Positions 1 to 9,500 of a stretch of DNA of 38,740 bases are shown here, piece after piece (positions within the stretch are counted from its first letter, which is position 1; every line of letters begins with the position of its first letter). A model generated the notes under the pieces. It was not told where the DNA came from. It did not search any database and saw only the letters and a list, made by a program, of their open reading frames with translations. Source of the DNA: a virus; the IMG/VR virus record IMGVR_UViG_3300006028_000019, positions 1 to 38,740 of that record, one strand, 5' to 3'. The position numbers were made by a program, and so were the translations under genes.

Positions 1-699
1 GGTGAATACGTGGTGAAGGCGGACGCCGTAAGACGGGTCGGAGTCAGTCAGCTCGATTCAATCAATAAAGGCTTCGCCGATGGCGGAGCAGTTGGTTCCT
101 CTTCATCGAGCAGCGCCGGTACAGCTGTGCCGAGATCAACATCAGGCGATCCCAACTTGGCAAAAGCGATGAACGGGAACAGGATTCGCGTCGAGATCGC
201 CCACGTAGACGCCAAACTGGGTGTGGGGCACTTTCTTCTTAAAAATTTGTTTGGAGGGATGTTTGGATTTGCGGCAGGCGGCTACGCGGCGATGAGATTT
301 GTGGGCGGCGGTTTTCTCCGCGGGCCTGGCTCAACGACCAGCGATTCTATTCCCGCAATGCTCAGCGACAAAGAGTATGTAGTCAACGCCAGGGGAGTGC
401 AGAGCATCGGGGTGGAGACCCTCGACCAGATCAACCGCGGGGCGTTTCGCGGAGCGTTCCTGCCCCCGATCCGCCATCCCGCTCCTTATTCGTCCTATGG
501 CATGAGCCACCTCGCCGCCGGCGGCGGTGTAAGAAATCTCGTTTCTCCGGGGGGAAGTAAGCCGGGCATCACGGTTCACGCTCCCACATCGATCCAGTCG
601 TCGTCGATCGATAGCAAGGACTTTCGCGACCACCTCGACGACCACCTGGATTACATCGCCGATGGCCTCAAGGGGCGCATGCGGGACTTCCGCTTCTGA
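1..699 (+). CDS. Tape-measure protein, C-terminal part
   Basis: The frame is open from the first base, so this is the end of a longer protein whose start lies at the other end of the window (36273). The first residues, GEYVVKADAVRR, continue the pattern 'DSIPVM' found at the right edge. A second copy of the same unit occurs near residues 107-147 (GPGSTTSDSIPAMLSDKEYVV, then GVETLDQINRGAF). This 'SDSIPxxLSxxEYVV' unit is common at the C-terminus of tape-measure proteins, which set tail length and are threaded inside the tube. A glycine-rich hydrophobic stretch lies around residues 80-100. The stop is TGA at 697-699. The tail-tip genes follow directly, as expected for the 3' end of a tape-measure gene. 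Confidence 0.85.
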   Translation, partial: GEYVVKADAVRRVGVSQLDSINKGFADGGAVGSSSSSSAGTAVPRSTSGDPNLAKAMNGNRIRVEIAHVDAKLGVGHFLLKNLFGGMFGFAAGGYAAMRFVGGGFLRGPGSTTSDSIPAMLSDKEYVVNARGVQSIGVETLDQINRGAFRGAFLPPIRHPAPYSSYGMSHLAAGGGVRNLVSPGGSKPGITVHAPTSIQSSSIDSKDFRDHLDDHLDYIADGLKGRMRDFRF

Positions 700-784
700 G
701 GGGAATTCGGGAATGGTCCAGGCCCACCTCACCCGAGATCGTCGCTGTACGGGCCTCTAATGCGCGAGAAAGTGGTTGATTTCG

Positions 785-1471
785 ATGGCAGACCTCATTT
801 ATCCCGAATTGCCTGGTCTGGCTTACAACCTGACCAAACGGCCCATCATGTCCACCCTGGGCGTCGACGATCCATCGCCTTCGGGCGATGAAGTGCGCGT
901 GCGCCAGTACCAGAATCCGCTCTGGGAATTCGATCTGATCTATGAATGGCTTTACGACGATGCCACCGAGACCTGGGGAACGCTGACTGCCCTGCCCTAC
1001 CACCAGTACCAGGCTTTGCTCGGGTTCTTTCTGCAGAGTGCCGCCGCCTGGCAGCCATTTCTGATCCATGATTCCACAGACAGCCACGTCGAGGCCGGCG
1101 CTCTTACTGTGACCGTAGTGGGCGGCACAAAATACAGCCAGATCACGCGCAATCTGGGCGGCTTTGACGAATCGATCCTGGCCGTGAATGGCAATCCGCA
1201 GATCTTCATCAACGGAGGGCTCGCGATCGAGGGCACGGATTATACCTGGGATCCCACGCTGGCCGGCTTCACTGCGTCCGGCGTGAGTTGGGATGGCCAG
1301 TACATCACATGGATCACGGACCCCGGCATTTTCCCTGTGACGGCGACGTTCGACTTCTATTTTCTCTGCCGCTTCAAAAAAGACGACACCGACTTTGAAA
1401 AGTTCGCGCAATCGCTATGGTTGAACCACAAAGTCGAGCTGCGCAGCGTGCGCCGGAGGAACGCGGCGTGA
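785..1471 (+). CDS. DUF2460 distal tail protein (GTA gp12-like)
   Basis: This is a roughly 228-residue protein that begins with 'ADLIYPELPGLAYNLTKRP' and continues with 'PLWEFDLIYEWL' and 'YHQYQALLGFF'. These patterns match DUF2460 (TIGR02217), the distal tail protein of gene-transfer-agent-type tail tips. It forms a ring at the end of the tail tube and links it to the hub. ATG at 785 is preferred over an in-frame TTG at 776 because the protein family starts there and an AG-rich stretch lies about nine bases upstream. It sits just after the tape measure and overlaps the next gene by four bases, matching the gp12-gp13-gp14-gp15 order of GTA-like phages. Confidence 0.82.
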   Translation: MADLIYPELPGLAYNLTKRPIMSTLGVDDPSPSGDEVRVRQYQNPLWEFDLIYEWLYDDATETWGTLTALPYHQYQALLGFFLQSAAAWQPFLIHDSTDSHVEAGALTVTVVGGTKYSQITRNLGGFDESILAVNGNPQIFINGGLAIEGTDYTWDPTLAGFTASGVSWDGQYITWITDPGIFPVTATFDFYFLCRFKKDDTDFEKFAQSLWLNHKVELRSVRRRNAA

Positions 1472-3015
1472 GGACTGCGATCAAAGGCGACGGCAGCGAC
1501 GGCACAGTAGCGCTCAAGGCGTGGCTCCTGGCTCACGACAACGTGATGACGCAGGAACTCTATGAATTCACCGCGCCAGGCATCAACGGGGCCTTGGGCA
1601 GGCCTGCGCCCGCGGATCCCAACTTTGCGCTCACCAGTTTCAGTTCCTATATAGTGCCTGGCGGTTTCGCCGGGCCTGGCGTCTACGGCGACTACCGGGA
1701 TCTGACCGGTTCTTCGGTCGTCATCAGGCGCTGGAAGGCCAACAACATCGTGGGGCTTCATGACCCGGGATATTTCGATTTCTCAGCTCCAGCTGGGCCA
1801 ATCGGGCCGCGCAGTGCGATCACCCATGTTGTTGCCGTGGTTTCGGCGTTGGCCATACCAGGGACGAACATAGAGTTTGGCGGCTCTTCCCCATGGGAAC
1901 CTGGCTACGAGTTTGATATTTCGCTGGATGGCGGTGCGAGTTTCAATCCTCTGTACTTGGGATCCATCTCCACGACGCTGACCGACTATTCTGTCGACAT
2001 CACCAGCGCGATTCTTTCGCTCGGGCCGATGTCGAGCTTCGACTTCAGCCAGATCGTGATCAGAGTATTCTGCGACGCTAGCAGTCTTGTCGATTGCATT
2101 GTGCCTGGCGCCGTGCTCACCGTGACTCGAGTGGGTGTGGAATATTCCTACGACAGCAGCTACACGCCTCCCGGCATCGTGCTGCCAACAACGCTCGGCC
2201 GATTTTGCGATGCCTCGAGTCCGCTCACCTATCGCGGCGACGTCTACAAGCCAGCGAATATTAAGAACAGCGGCTTTAAATCGAAGATCGGGCTCGACGT
2301 CGATTCGCTGCGGCTCGATTGGAAGTTTCGCGGAGATGAGGCCATGGTCACCGATCCCGTCAGCGGCGCGACCATCCTCACCATGCTGCAGGGCTTTCAG
2401 CAGGGTCTCTGGAAGGGTGTTTGGGCGAAATGGCTTCGCGTCTACATGCCCACATTCGGCGATTGCGATTCGCTGGGCGCCGTCAGAATGTTTCGCGGCC
2501 GCATCGCCCCTGTCGAGGTCGATCGGCTCACGGCATCGATCACGGTGAACTCCGTCACCGAAATGTTTAACCGGCAAGTGCCGCAGCAGCTCATCGAATC
2601 GAACAATCGCAGTCTGCAGGTAGGTCCCGGCCTTCCTCCGGATCTCGATCCTGATCCCGCGCACTGGACAATTTTCCAATGCGTCGCCGGGCACGGTGGC
2701 ACGGTGCAGAAGATCGTCGCGCGCCAGACCGCCCCCACCGCAGACCAGGTCTATGCGCCCGGCACATTCGACCTGGGCTATCTGATGTTCGCGGCCTCGC
2801 CGTTGAAAAACTTCATCGCGCAGGTGCAGCACTCCGAAGTGATCGGCGGATACAACGTTTTCTATCTCTTCCGTCCGCTGTACGTGGATCCCCACACGTA
2901 TCCGCTCAGCTTCACCGGATTCGTGCCCGCGCCGAAAGATCAAACTCTCAGCGGCGCCGGCGGTGTGGATCTGGCCGGCTTCCCGCGAGTGCCCTTGCCG
3001 GAGCAGGCGGTATGA
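1468..3015 (+). CDS. DUF2163 tail-hub protein (GTA gp13-like), enlarged
   Basis: The C-terminal half has 'RFCDASSPLTYRGDVYKP', 'LDVDSLRLDWKF' and 'MFRGRIAPVEV', resembling DUF2163, the hub component between the distal tail ring and the tail-tip protein. GTG at 1468 is chosen because GGAGGA lies seven bases upstream and the codon overlaps the previous stop (GTGA); an in-frame ATG at 1417 would overlap that gene by 55 bases. The protein has about 515 residues, longer than the roughly 300 usual for the family. The extra part, about residues 20-245, looks like a beta-rich jelly-roll or lectin-type insertion ('SSVVIRRWKANN', 'WEPGYEFDISLDGG') before the conserved half. The gene overlaps the next one by four bases. 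Confidence 0.75.
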   Translation: MRTAIKGDGSDGTVALKAWLLAHDNVMTQELYEFTAPGINGALGRPAPADPNFALTSFSSYIVPGGFAGPGVYGDYRDLTGSSVVIRRWKANNIVGLHDPGYFDFSAPAGPIGPRSAITHVVAVVSALAIPGTNIEFGGSSPWEPGYEFDISLDGGASFNPLYLGSISTTLTDYSVDITSAILSLGPMSSFDFSQIVIRVFCDASSLVDCIVPGAVLTVTRVGVEYSYDSSYTPPGIVLPTTLGRFCDASSPLTYRGDVYKPANIKNSGFKSKIGLDVDSLRLDWKFRGDEAMVTDPVSGATILTMLQGFQQGLWKGVWAKWLRVYMPTFGDCDSLGAVRMFRGRIAPVEVDRLTASITVNSVTEMFNRQVPQQLIESNNRSLQVGPGLPPDLDPDPAHWTIFQCVAGHGGTVQKIVARQTAPTADQVYAPGTFDLGYLMFAASPLKNFIAQVQHSEVIGGYNVFYLFRPLYVDPHTYPLSFTGFVPAPKDQTLSGAGGVDLAGFPRVPLPEQAV

Positions 3016-3518
3016 GCGATCCAATGAATCCGGCCGAGAATCAGCAGCGCCTCGCGGCCGTCGCTGAAGCGCGTACCTGGCTGCGCACGCAGTATCACCA
3101 CATGGGGCGCATCAAGGGCGTGGGCTGCGACTGCTACACGCTCTTGCTCGAGGTGTTCAGCAAGATCGGTCTGTTCACGGCGCAGGCTGAGGAAAGTTTT
3201 TATCCGCGAGACTGGTTTCTGCACGCCAGCAACGACCATTACAAATTCCGCATCCTGCGCCATGCCGGCGAAATGGTTGAGAACTTCTGTTCTTCGACCG
3301 AGATGACCACCGCGGGAAACATTGTGCTGGTGCGGGTCGCCGGCAAGCGCGGTTCGCTCGATATGCACGGCGGCATCATCAGCGCCTGGCCCAGAGTGGT
3401 CCACGCGTACCCGCCCTGCGTGATGGAGGCTGATGCGCGCTATCACCCAGCCTTCGCCGCCGGCCGGCTCGAGTTCTTCTCGCCCTGGGCAAAAAAGGAG
3501 CAACCGACAAATGTTTAA
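3012..3518 (+). CDS. NlpC/P60-family tail peptidase (GTA gp14-like)
   Basis: This 168-residue protein carries the NlpC/P60 catalytic pattern: Cys41 within 'GCDCYTLL' and His119 within 'DMHGG'. Members of this family in this position are tail-tip cell-wall hydrolases, thought to cut peptide cross-links in peptidoglycan as DNA enters. The start ATG overlaps the DUF2163 stop (ATGA), which indicates translational coupling. The third catalytic residue was not assigned. The length and position between gp13-like and gp15-like genes agree with the GTA-type tail-tip order. Confidence 0.82.
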   Translation: MSDPMNPAENQQRLAAVAEARTWLRTQYHHMGRIKGVGCDCYTLLLEVFSKIGLFTAQAEESFYPRDWFLHASNDHYKFRILRHAGEMVENFCSSTEMTTAGNIVLVRVAGKRGSLDMHGGIISAWPRVVHAYPPCVMEADARYHPAFAAGRLEFFSPWAKKEQPTNV

Positions 3519-3714
3519 GACTAACGCCAATTCGGCCCCCAAAGTCACCGGCGTGCGACTCAACACTTCCGTGTATGGAGCGACGATGCCGTTTCTCTTC
3601 GGACGCGCCCGGCTGCAGGGCCGACTGATCTGGCAAAACGATTTTAGTTACTACATGAGCGACCAGGGCAAGAAAGGAAAGAACGCGCAGAGCGTCGCGC
3701 AGACCGCGCCGTAA
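3511..3714 (+). CDS. Tail-tip hub protein, N-terminal segment in its own frame
   Basis: This 67-residue reading frame overlaps the end of the peptidase gene. Its text 'LNTSVYGATMPFLFGRARLQGRLIWQNDFSYY' is the usual N-terminal strand pattern of large tail-tip (host-specificity) proteins of the gp15/TipJ kind, in which a 'VVYGTxRxxGxLIW' motif is followed by a flexible Gly/Lys linker. Here the linker (GKKGKNAQSVAQTAP) ends at a TAA. The rest of the expected protein resumes seven bases later in the +1 frame at 3722. Either the gene is naturally split, or a frameshift or sequence error divides one protein. Confidence 0.7.
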   Translation: MFKTNANSAPKVTGVRLNTSVYGATMPFLFGRARLQGRLIWQNDFSYYMSDQGKKGKNAQSVAQTAP

Positions 3715-3721
3715 CAAATCC

Positions 3722-6229
3722 ATGGGCGGAAAGAAGAGCGTCAAGATCAAGTCGTATACGACGGCCTGTGACTGGTTGCTGGCCACTGCGCCTTTGCTGC
3801 ATCTGCTCGACGCTTGGTCGAACAAAGATCACTTCGCCCTCGGCCGCGCCGATCTCTCGCTGGCGGTTTCCGGCGGCGCCGTCAATCTGAGCGGCCACAT
3901 TCCGAAGACGGCGGTTGTTGTCGAGACGCACACCATTCCTTCGTCCGGTCCTTACACCATCACGGTTTCGCACGCGGCCGATTTTGTCACCGCTCTGGGC
4001 AATCCTCCAGTCAAGTATCACGGCGGGCAGGCGCTCGATTATTCCGGAGCGAACCCTTCAGGCCTCGGCGAGTATCAGGTCTCCGCTGGCGTGTACACAT
4101 TCAACGCCGGCGACGCAGGCCAGAAAGTCGACATCAGCTACGCCTATTCGACGGGATCGGTCGACGACGCAAACTTCTTCGCCGTGCTCGGCGTTTCGGC
4201 CGAGGTCGACGTCGATGAATCGTTTTCAGATTTTGGGGATCCGGCCGGCACGCGCACGCGATCGGGAGTGCAGCAGCGCTGGCTGTGGAATTCGTTCTGG
4301 GATCCTCCGGAAGTCTTCGAAGCCGCGTACGGAGTCACCAGTCGAGCGCCTTGGGCTTATTCCGTATCCGGACTGGTGGTCAACGTTGACTCTTCGCTCA
4401 ATGGCAAAACCGCGATCGTGCGCGTCGCCTTCCGCATCCCCACTTCTTCCTGGGATGGCAACCCGCTGAGCGCAATTCCCTTCGGCATGCAATTTGAGCC
4501 TCAGTTGGGGTCCGGATCCGAGTATGTGAATCACACTGATGAGCAGGTGATCTATCCCGATTGTTCCGGATGGGGCAGCGATCGCCTGGACCTGGGCACC
4601 GGCGCGAGCTACCCGCAAATGTCCGTTGAAGCCACCGGCTACTATTCGCTCACGGCTGAGGGCGACTGCAATCCCGCCGATGTGCTGCTGGGCATCGCGC
4701 TCCTGGGCATTTACACCAATGCGGCTTATTCCGGGAACACCACTTTCACCACGCTGCAGATGCTTGCGCTTTCGCTCGCGGCGCTCGGGCTCAACGACGG
4801 CATTCCCATCATGGCGCTGCCCGACGATGTGCGGGCATTTTGCGAGGCATACGGAATCTACGTGACCGCACCCATGGACCAGCAGCGCACTGCGGCCGAC
4901 TGGTTCAAAGAGATCTGCGAGATTGCGAACGTCGCCATCGTGGCCAGCGGATTCCAGATCAAGCTGGTGCCTTACTGCGAACGGTCCGAGGCCGGCAACG
5001 GAGTGGTGTACATCGCGCCCAGCGCGGCCGGTCCGGTCTACGATTTCACCGATCGCGACTTCCGGGACAAAAAAAGGCCGGTAAAGATCAGCATCAAGCG
5101 CTCCGTTGATCAGTTCAACCTGCAGCCGGTCGCCTTCATCGATCGCGACAATGACTATGCGGATGCCCAGACCACCGGCGCCGACCAGGGCGGCATTTAC
5201 GCTCGCATGACGCAGCGCGCCCAGCCCAAGAATTACAAAACGATCTTCACGCGCGACGTCGCCGACAAAGTCGCCACCGTGCTGGTGAAGAAGCAATCGA
5301 TGCAAGATCTGGAATATGCCTTCGAGGTTTCGGGGGTCCGCTACTCGCTCCTCGAGGCGATGGATTCCGTCACGCTCACGGACGCGCGTGCGGGCCTGAA
5401 CAAATTACCGGTGCGCATCACCGAGGCCAATGAGAATGGGAAAAAGATCATCGAGTGCAAAGCTGAACTATTTCTCTATGCCCTAAACGCCCCTCAGCAA
5501 ATCGAATCGGCAGCTCAGCAAGGCACGGCGGTGGAAACCGATCATCCGCCCGGTCCGGTGAATCCGCCGGCGATGTTCATGGCCACGCCGCAGCTCAACG
5601 GCGGCGCCAGCGGCGTGTTCCTCGATATCGGAGTCTCCGGCGCCAGCCCCGACTGGGGCGGCGCGCTGGTATGGGCCTCGCTTGATGGCACGACGTATTC
5701 ACAGGTGGCCACGCAGGTGGGGCGCAGCGTGATGGGCGTGACCGCGGCCGATTTCCCATCGGCAACGGATCCGGATACGACTGACGATTTGCCCGTGGAT
5801 CTGAGCGAGAGCCTCTCCACGCTCGATTCTTTCTCCACCGCATACGAAGACGAGTTCGTGAGCGTGTGCTACGTCGAAGGCGGCGTGGATCCTATTCCTT
5901 ACGAGCTGATCGCCTACGGCCTGGCGCAGCTCACGGCGGCACATCAGTACACGTTGAAGGCCACCGGCGCGGGCAACAAGATTCGCCGCGGCGTCTACTA
6001 CACGCCGATCGGCGATCACCCTAGCGGCTCGAAGTTTTTATTTCTCGGCGGCCCATTCGTGCACTTGCTGGTCGACCCGAAGTGGTTTGGCAAGACCGTG
6101 CATTTCAAGTTCACCAGCTTCAACAGCTTCGGCAATCAGGTGGAGAGCCTGGCTGACGTCACCGATTATCCGTTTGCGATTCCAGCCGATCCCCTGGGTT
6201 GGGATACCGGCGATTACTACTTGAACTGA
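3722..6229 (+). CDS. Tail-tip hub / host-specificity protein (GTA gp15-like), main part
   Basis: This 835-residue protein begins with 'MGGKKSVKIKSYTTACDWLL', which in related proteins comes after the segment encoded at 3511-3714. Around residues 360-600 it has 'YGIYVTAPMDQQRTAADWF', 'ICEIANVAIV', 'KRPVKISIKR' and 'DVADKVATVLVKK', matching the phage-tail_3-type domain (PF13550) of central tail hubs. The C-terminal 250 residues look like fibronectin- or Ig-type beta domains that position fibres. No good ribosome-binding site precedes ATG 3722, and the previous stop is only seven bases away, so coupled re-initiation or frameshifting is likely. The +1 frame is open from 3659, which gives a 56-base overlap in which a shift could occur. 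Confidence 0.8.
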   Translation: MGGKKSVKIKSYTTACDWLLATAPLLHLLDAWSNKDHFALGRADLSLAVSGGAVNLSGHIPKTAVVVETHTIPSSGPYTITVSHAADFVTALGNPPVKYHGGQALDYSGANPSGLGEYQVSAGVYTFNAGDAGQKVDISYAYSTGSVDDANFFAVLGVSAEVDVDESFSDFGDPAGTRTRSGVQQRWLWNSFWDPPEVFEAAYGVTSRAPWAYSVSGLVVNVDSSLNGKTAIVRVAFRIPTSSWDGNPLSAIPFGMQFEPQLGSGSEYVNHTDEQVIYPDCSGWGSDRLDLGTGASYPQMSVEATGYYSLTAEGDCNPADVLLGIALLGIYTNAAYSGNTTFTTLQMLALSLAALGLNDGIPIMALPDDVRAFCEAYGIYVTAPMDQQRTAADWFKEICEIANVAIVASGFQIKLVPYCERSEAGNGVVYIAPSAAGPVYDFTDRDFRDKKRPVKISIKRSVDQFNLQPVAFIDRDNDYADAQTTGADQGGIYARMTQRAQPKNYKTIFTRDVADKVATVLVKKQSMQDLEYAFEVSGVRYSLLEAMDSVTLTDARAGLNKLPVRITEANENGKKIIECKAELFLYALNAPQQIESAAQQGTAVETDHPPGPVNPPAMFMATPQLNGGASGVFLDIGVSGASPDWGGALVWASLDGTTYSQVATQVGRSVMGVTAADFPSATDPDTTDDLPVDLSESLSTLDSFSTAYEDEFVSVCYVEGGVDPIPYELIAYGLAQLTAAHQYTLKATGAGNKIRRGVYYTPIGDHPSGSKFLFLGGPFVHLLVDPKWFGKTVHFKFTSFNSFGNQVESLADVTDYPFAIPADPLGWDTGDYYLN

Positions 6230-6245
6230 GGAGAGAGCGAAATCC

Positions 6246-6587
6246 GTGCCAGTCGCAGGCCAACAGCCGACGCGTATTCACCTGATGGATTCGGGCTCCG
6301 TCGTGTGGGAACAGATCGGCGCCGCGTATCCGGATCCGAATGATCCCACCAAACTGGTGCGCGACGTCAGGGCACACGCTCGGCTCCAGGTGGACGATCT
6401 CTCGTCGCAAGTCGACGGAGTCACGCAGACGTTCGCTCTGTCAAAGATTCCCTCGACCGTCTTTTGCCTGATCAAGAACGGCCAGTGGCGTTTCGATTTC
6501 ACCTGGGATGGATCTTCGGCGTCAGTAACGTCGACTTTCACGGTCGACCTCGGCGACAGCCTTTTCGGAGCGTACTTCGCGATATGA
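6246..6587 (+). CDS. Small tail-fibre-associated protein
   Basis: A 113-residue protein starting with GTG at 6246, preceded by GAGGAGAG about ten bases upstream. Residues about 50-113 (VDDLSSQVDGVTQTFALSK, then a Trp-rich stretch and 'DLGDSLFGAYFA') resemble the second half of the protein at 32744 (VDDLSASCDGSNTGFTLSQ ... GGDKLYALYF). This is a small beta domain often found in phage fibre and virion-surface proteins. The gene lies between the tail hub and the large fibre gene and overlaps the latter by four bases (ATGA). Its precise role is unknown; a baseplate-to-fibre adaptor is the simplest reading. Confidence 0.65.
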   Translation: MPVAGQQPTRIHLMDSGSVVWEQIGAAYPDPNDPTKLVRDVRAHARLQVDDLSSQVDGVTQTFALSKIPSTVFCLIKNGQWRFDFTWDGSSASVTSTFTVDLGDSLFGAYFAI

Positions 6588-9500
6588 AACGACTTCTTAA
6601 TTCGGTTTTGTTTTTTGCGGTTGTGCTGCTGCTCTGCTGCTTTGTGCGCGGCCAGACCACCATCCCCGTCACCTACTTCGGCGTCGATCCGAACAACACT
6701 TCGTCCTTGCCCACGGTGACCTACGGCTGCGCCCGCGGCTGGGATCTTGCCGGCCTCGAGTGGGTGTTCATCAACACTTCGGCCGGCGTCTACGACTTCA
6801 CCTCGCTCGATTCCACGCTCGCGAACCTCAAATCCGGCGGCATCAGCTGCGTTCAGCTGGTGCTCGGCTCGCGCACGCCCAGCTTCGCCAGCTCCAACCC
6901 GAGCGACAGCAGTTGCAATTATGGCAATGGCCAGTGCGATCCGCCGAGCGATCTGAATTCCAACGGCACCGGGACAAACCTCTTCTTCCGCAACGAAGTG
7001 GCAGCGTTGACGACGCACGTGAACGCGGCCGGCTACACCACCACGCATGCCGCGGTGAAGATTTACGAGACGGCCAACGAGCCGGACTTTCCCAAGTTCT
7101 TCACCGGCAGCTACGACCAGTTGCGCCGCATGGAGATCGATGCGGTTTGCATCATCAAAGGCGTCGCAGCTTCAGGCGCCACAACCAATCCGTACACCGG
7201 CGAGAGCTGCGCCACAGTTCGCAGCACCGTCACCAGCGTCACGCTCACCGGCGCGGTCGATCCCACGGCTCTCGTCGCCATGCCCAGCTATCATGCGCCG
7301 CCGGTCCCGTTGGCGAAGGGGCAGGCGTTTCTCTATTGCACGGGCGCGCGCGCTGGCGACTCGAGTTGCACGCACGGCAGCGCCGGCGCTGACTGGACGG
7401 ACCTGATCAATTTCCACCTGAAGTGGGGCGATCAGTATCCGGCTTCGTTTGAATCCACCGCCGATTCCTGGGTTGCGGCCGTCAACGGCATCCTGGCCAG
7501 CGCGGAGCTGGCGAAGCCGCTCTATGACACCGAGGGCGGATATTCCGGCACCGGATGGACCGGTCCGTATACCGATGCCGACATGCAGGCCAGCTACATC
7601 GCGCGCGACTATCTCTACGCCTGGTCAAAGGGCCTTCGCGAAGAAGTTTGGTACAACTTTCGCGGTGGCGGCATCGGGCTCGGCTCTTCCACCAGCACCG
7701 CGGCCACCGCAAATGCGGCATACACGCAGGTCGAAAGCTGGATGGCCGGCAACACCTTGACCACTGCGTGCTCGCATTCCGGCAGCATCTATAGCTGCAT
7801 TTTCACAACGCCTGGCGGCGTGCTCGAGCTCGCAGTGTGGGACAACTCAAAAACCTGCGCTGCGGGCAGCTGCGGCACAACCATCTATCCCTACCCCTCC
7901 GGCTACACGCAGTACAAGACGCTCGCAGACGGCACGACGCATAACTTGATTGGCGGCACGGTGCAGATCGGCATCAAACCGATTCTTCTGCTCAACCTGA
8001 CCGGAGGCGGAGGCGGGGGCTTCGTCACGCCGGTGCCCTACATCAACCTCGACACGCAAACCAAGGGCTCGCGACTTCCCTTCTTCGGTGTCGATTCCGG
8101 CGCAGCGAATGCGTACGTGATCACCACGATTGCGCCGCTCGGTCCGGCGCTGAAAACAGGATCGAAGTTCATTTTTATCGCGACACATGCCAACACCGCA
8201 GCGAGCACGCTGGTCGTCGATGGCCTCAGCGCGATCACGATCAAGAAGAACGTTTCCGCAGCGCTCACCGGCGGCGAGATCCCGCTGAACGGAGTCGTCG
8301 ACGTCACCTACGACGGAACCAACTTCCAGATGCAGGGCTTTGGCCTGGTCAGCTGCTCGCAAATGCCGGCACTCACCGGCGATGTCACCAGCTCCGCCGG
8401 ATCCTGCACGACAACTCTGGCAAATATTCCTGATGGCGCAACCATGGCGGGGAAGATCGTTGCCACCAACATCGCGGCGCCCGCGACGCCGGCGAGCGGC
8501 AAAAATAATTTGTATTCCGATTCAACCGACAAACGGTTTCACGACAAGAACGATGCCGGCACGGTTGGCACGACTGCCGTGGCGAAAACCGCCGGCACGC
8601 ACAAATGGTTTTCCGCGATGTCGGCTGCTGGCGTTTTCACCGACACGCAACCAGATTTCAGCGATCTCACCGGCTCAGTGCTTTGTTCGCTTCTTCCCGC
8701 ACTCACTGGCGACGTCACCAGCTCGGCCGGATCCTGCGCGACCACTAACGTGAACCTGCCGGATGGCGTGACGCAGGCGGGTAAGCTCGTTGCCACCAAC
8801 ATCGCGGCGCCCGCGACGCCAGCCAGCGGAAAGGACAATCTTTTTGTCGACTCGACCGACAAACGCTTTCATGACAAGAACGATGCCGGCACGATCGGGA
8901 CCACGGCCGTGGCCAAGACCGCGGGAACTCACAAATGGTTTTCGGCGATGTCGGCTGCTGGCGTCTTCACCGACACGCAACCGGATTTCAGCGATCTCAC
9001 CGGCTCAGTGCTTTGTTCGCTTCTTCCCGCACTCACGGGCGACGTGACCAGTTCGGCAGGATCGTGCGCAACGACGAATGTTAATCTCCCGGATGGCGTG
9101 ACCCAAGCGGGCAAAATCGTCGCGACCAACGTCGCAGCGCCATCGACGCCGTCCAGTGGCAAAGATAATCTCTTCGTCGATTCGACCGACAAACGCTTTC
9201 ATGACAAGAACGACGCCGGCACGATCGGAACGACGGCGGTCGCAAAAACTGCAGCGACTCACAAGTTTTTCAATGTGCTCTCAGCCGCGGGCGTGTTCAC
9301 AGATACCCAGCCGGATTGGAGCGATCTGACCGGAAAGCCGACCATCCCGCGCGCCATTCCCTTCACCATTTACAATTCCGCGGGCCTGGCGAGCGGCACA
9401 ACCTCAGCGTCTTACGATATCGTCACGGTCCCGTTCGCCTGCACCATCTCCGCCTATAACCTCGCGATCGACGCGGGGACCATTACCGTGAAGTTCTGGA

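Noticed and set aside
1783-3024. A 413-residue minus-strand frame opposite the DUF2163 gene
   Set aside because: The + strand frame matches a known tail-tip family and has overlaps with both neighbours. The minus frame has shadow-type composition (Arg, His and Asp in runs).
8354-9343. Fibre repeats as a diversity-generating retroelement target
   Set aside because: No reverse transcriptase gene is present and the repeats differ mainly by ordinary, non-adenine-specific changes.
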